Below, in pieces: positions 5,256 through 6,308 of a stretch of 6,308 bases of DNA. The translations under genes were made by a program, and so were the position numbers. Source of the stretch: Candidatus Adiutrix sp. (GTDB lineage: Bacteria > Desulfobacterota > Desulfarculia > Adiutricales > Adiutricaceae); the NCBI GenBank assembly GCA_031286085.1, contig JAITUX010000133.1, positions 1 to 6,308 on the forward strand, read 5' to 3'. How positions within the stretch are numbered: the stretch's first letter is position 1; each line of letters starts with the position of its first letter. Under the pieces are notes generated by a model, which was not told where the DNA came from, ran no database searches, and saw only the letters and a list, made by a program, of their open reading frames with translations.

Positions 5256-6308
5256 ATGATTGAAGAAACTTCAAAAACACCTTCAGAGCCGTCCGCTTAC
5301 CCGGACTCTCCGGAACAGCTTTGGGTATTGGCCAAAAGCAATCTGGCCGGAATGTTGCCGCCGGACAGCTTCAAAACCTGGATTGAACCCCTTAAAATAA
5401 GCCTGGCCGGGGGAGGGCGCCTGGTCCTGACCGGCCCCAACCCGTTTTTCAATAATTGGGTCAAGACCCATTTTCTTAACGAACTGTCCGCGGCCTTGGC
5501 CTCGGCCGGGTTCGAGTATTCGGGTCCGCCGGAGTTCGTTACCGAGGCCGAACCCTTCATCGCCGCCGGGCCTTCGGCCCCGGCCGGCGCGGTTCCCGGG
5601 CTTCCCGCCGCCCCGGCCACGCTCCTTCCGCGTCCCGGCGACCGCTTCACCTTTGAAAATTTCGTGGTGGGCGATTCCAACCGCTACGCCCATTCCGCGG
5701 CCCGGGCCCTGACCACCGGCGATTTGGGCGCGAACTCCCTGTTCATCACCTCGGATCACGGCCTGGGCAAAAGCCACCTTTCCCTGGCCCTGGGCCGGGC
5801 TTTTCAGCAGACCAAGCCCCGTCCGCAGGTTTTTTATCTCACCGCCGAAGAATTCACCAATGAGATGACCCACGCCATCAAGCACGGCCTGATGGAGGAA
5901 TTCAAGACCAAGTATCGCCAGTCCTGCGACGTTTTGGTGCTGGAAGAGGTCCAGTTCCTGGCCGGCAAGGAGAAAATCCAGGCCGAACTGGTTTTTACCC
6001 TGGACTGCCTCAACGAGCGGGGGCGAAAGATGGTGTTCACCTCGCCCAAGGAGCCCAAGGCCATCCCCTTGGCCAAGAAATTGAAATCCCACCTGGCCTC
6101 GGCCGTCCTGTCGCCCATAAACCCCCCCGACGCGGAAACCCGCCTCAAAATACTTCTGCATAAAGCCAGGGCCTGTAATTTCAACGCGCCGCGCGACGTC
6201 CTGGAATACCTGGCCGAGCGGGAGACCGCCGATGTGCGGCAATTGGAGAATTGCCTCGTCAGTTTAAGGGCCCAAAGCAAGCTTCTGGGGCGGCAGGTGG
6301 ACCTGGAC
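5256..6308 (+). CDS. dnaA: Chromosomal replication initiator DnaA (partial, C-terminus outside window)
   Basis: DnaA binds the origin, forms an ATP-dependent filament, opens the duplex and loads the helicase. Of the 351 visible residues, about 18-81 are domain I (LWVLAKSNL, FKTWIEPLK). A short Ala/Pro-rich linker covers about 82-128. The AAA+ domain begins at RFTFENFVVGDSNRYAH (130-146). The initiator-specific stretch LMEEFKTKYRQSCDVL (212-227) and the sensor 2 region DVRQLE with Arg328 (326-331) are typical. The nucleotide motifs are not: Walker A is SDHGLGKS (166-173), with Ser for the first Gly; Walker B is VLVLEEVQFL (226-235), with Glu-Glu for Asp-Asp; and box VII reads KLKSH (275-279), with His279 where the arginine finger normally sits. 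The frame is open and codon use matches the neighbours, so it is not a decaying gene. An in-frame TAA at 5253-5255 directly before the ATG rules out a longer start. Domain IV (DNA binding) is beyond the window. A DnaA paralog is possible, but domain I and the strong promoter favour the true initiator. Confidence 0.95.
   Translation, partial: MIEETSKTPSEPSAYPDSPEQLWVLAKSNLAGMLPPDSFKTWIEPLKISLAGGGRLVLTGPNPFFNNWVKTHFLNELSAALASAGFEYSGPPEFVTEAEPFIAAGPSAPAGAVPGLPAAPATLLPRPGDRFTFENFVVGDSNRYAHSAARALTTGDLGANSLFITSDHGLGKSHLSLALGRAFQQTKPRPQVFYLTAEEFTNEMTHAIKHGLMEEFKTKYRQSCDVLVLEEVQFLAGKEKIQAELVFTLDCLNERGRKMVFTSPKEPKAIPLAKKLKSHLASAVLSPINPPDAETRLKILLHKARACNFNAPRDVLEYLAERETADVRQLENCLVSLRAQSKLLGRQVDLD

Noticed and set aside
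5283..6242. Minus-strand open frame of 319 codons opposite dnaA.
   Set aside because: It is a shadow of dnaA; the plus-strand frame has clear DnaA domains.
5256..6308. dnaA as a decaying pseudogene because of altered ATPase motifs.
   Set aside because: The frame is fully open, codon use matches the neighbours, other DnaA motifs are intact, and a strong promoter precedes it.

Overview
The window looks like a chromosomal replication-origin neighbourhood of a GC-rich Gram-negative bacterium, most likely a member of the former Deltaproteobacteria (Desulfobacterota). This is an inference from the strong G/C bias at third codon positions, the style of the NadD, LeuB and DnaA proteins, and a periplasmic BepA-type protease with a signal peptide. 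No RNA gene, mobile element or CRISPR array was found.

The left part (1-4657) is one minus-strand gene block that reads, in transcription order, lysC (aspartate kinase), nadD (nicotinate-nucleotide adenylyltransferase), rsfS (ribosome silencing factor), a BepA-like M48 metalloprotease with a TPR tail, and leuB (3-isopropylmalate dehydrogenase family, cut by the window edge). nadD/rsfS and rsfS/protease overlap by ATGA, so these three are almost certainly translated in a coupled way. The block joins amino-acid synthesis (aspartate family, leucine), NAD synthesis, ribosome control and envelope quality control. lysC carries a well-placed internal start that would give a separate regulatory (beta) subunit.

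The middle (4658-5255) is a 598-bp non-coding region between divergent lysC and dnaA. It holds two AT-rich tracts, short direct repeats, a near-perfect 29-bp AT-rich inverted repeat, one DnaA-box-like site, a cluster of competing GC-rich hairpins followed by an orphan intrinsic terminator, and a near-consensus sigma70 promoter aimed at dnaA. Transcription leaves the region in both directions, so it is a good oriC candidate, although a classical DnaA-box cluster is not visible.

The right part (5256-6308) is the first 351 codons of dnaA on the plus strand. Domain I, a short linker and most of the AAA+ domain are present. The ATPase signature residues are unusual: the first Walker A Gly is Ser, the Walker B Asp pair is Glu-Glu, and the box VII arginine finger is His. 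Together with the odd origin region, this is the most notable signal in the window.
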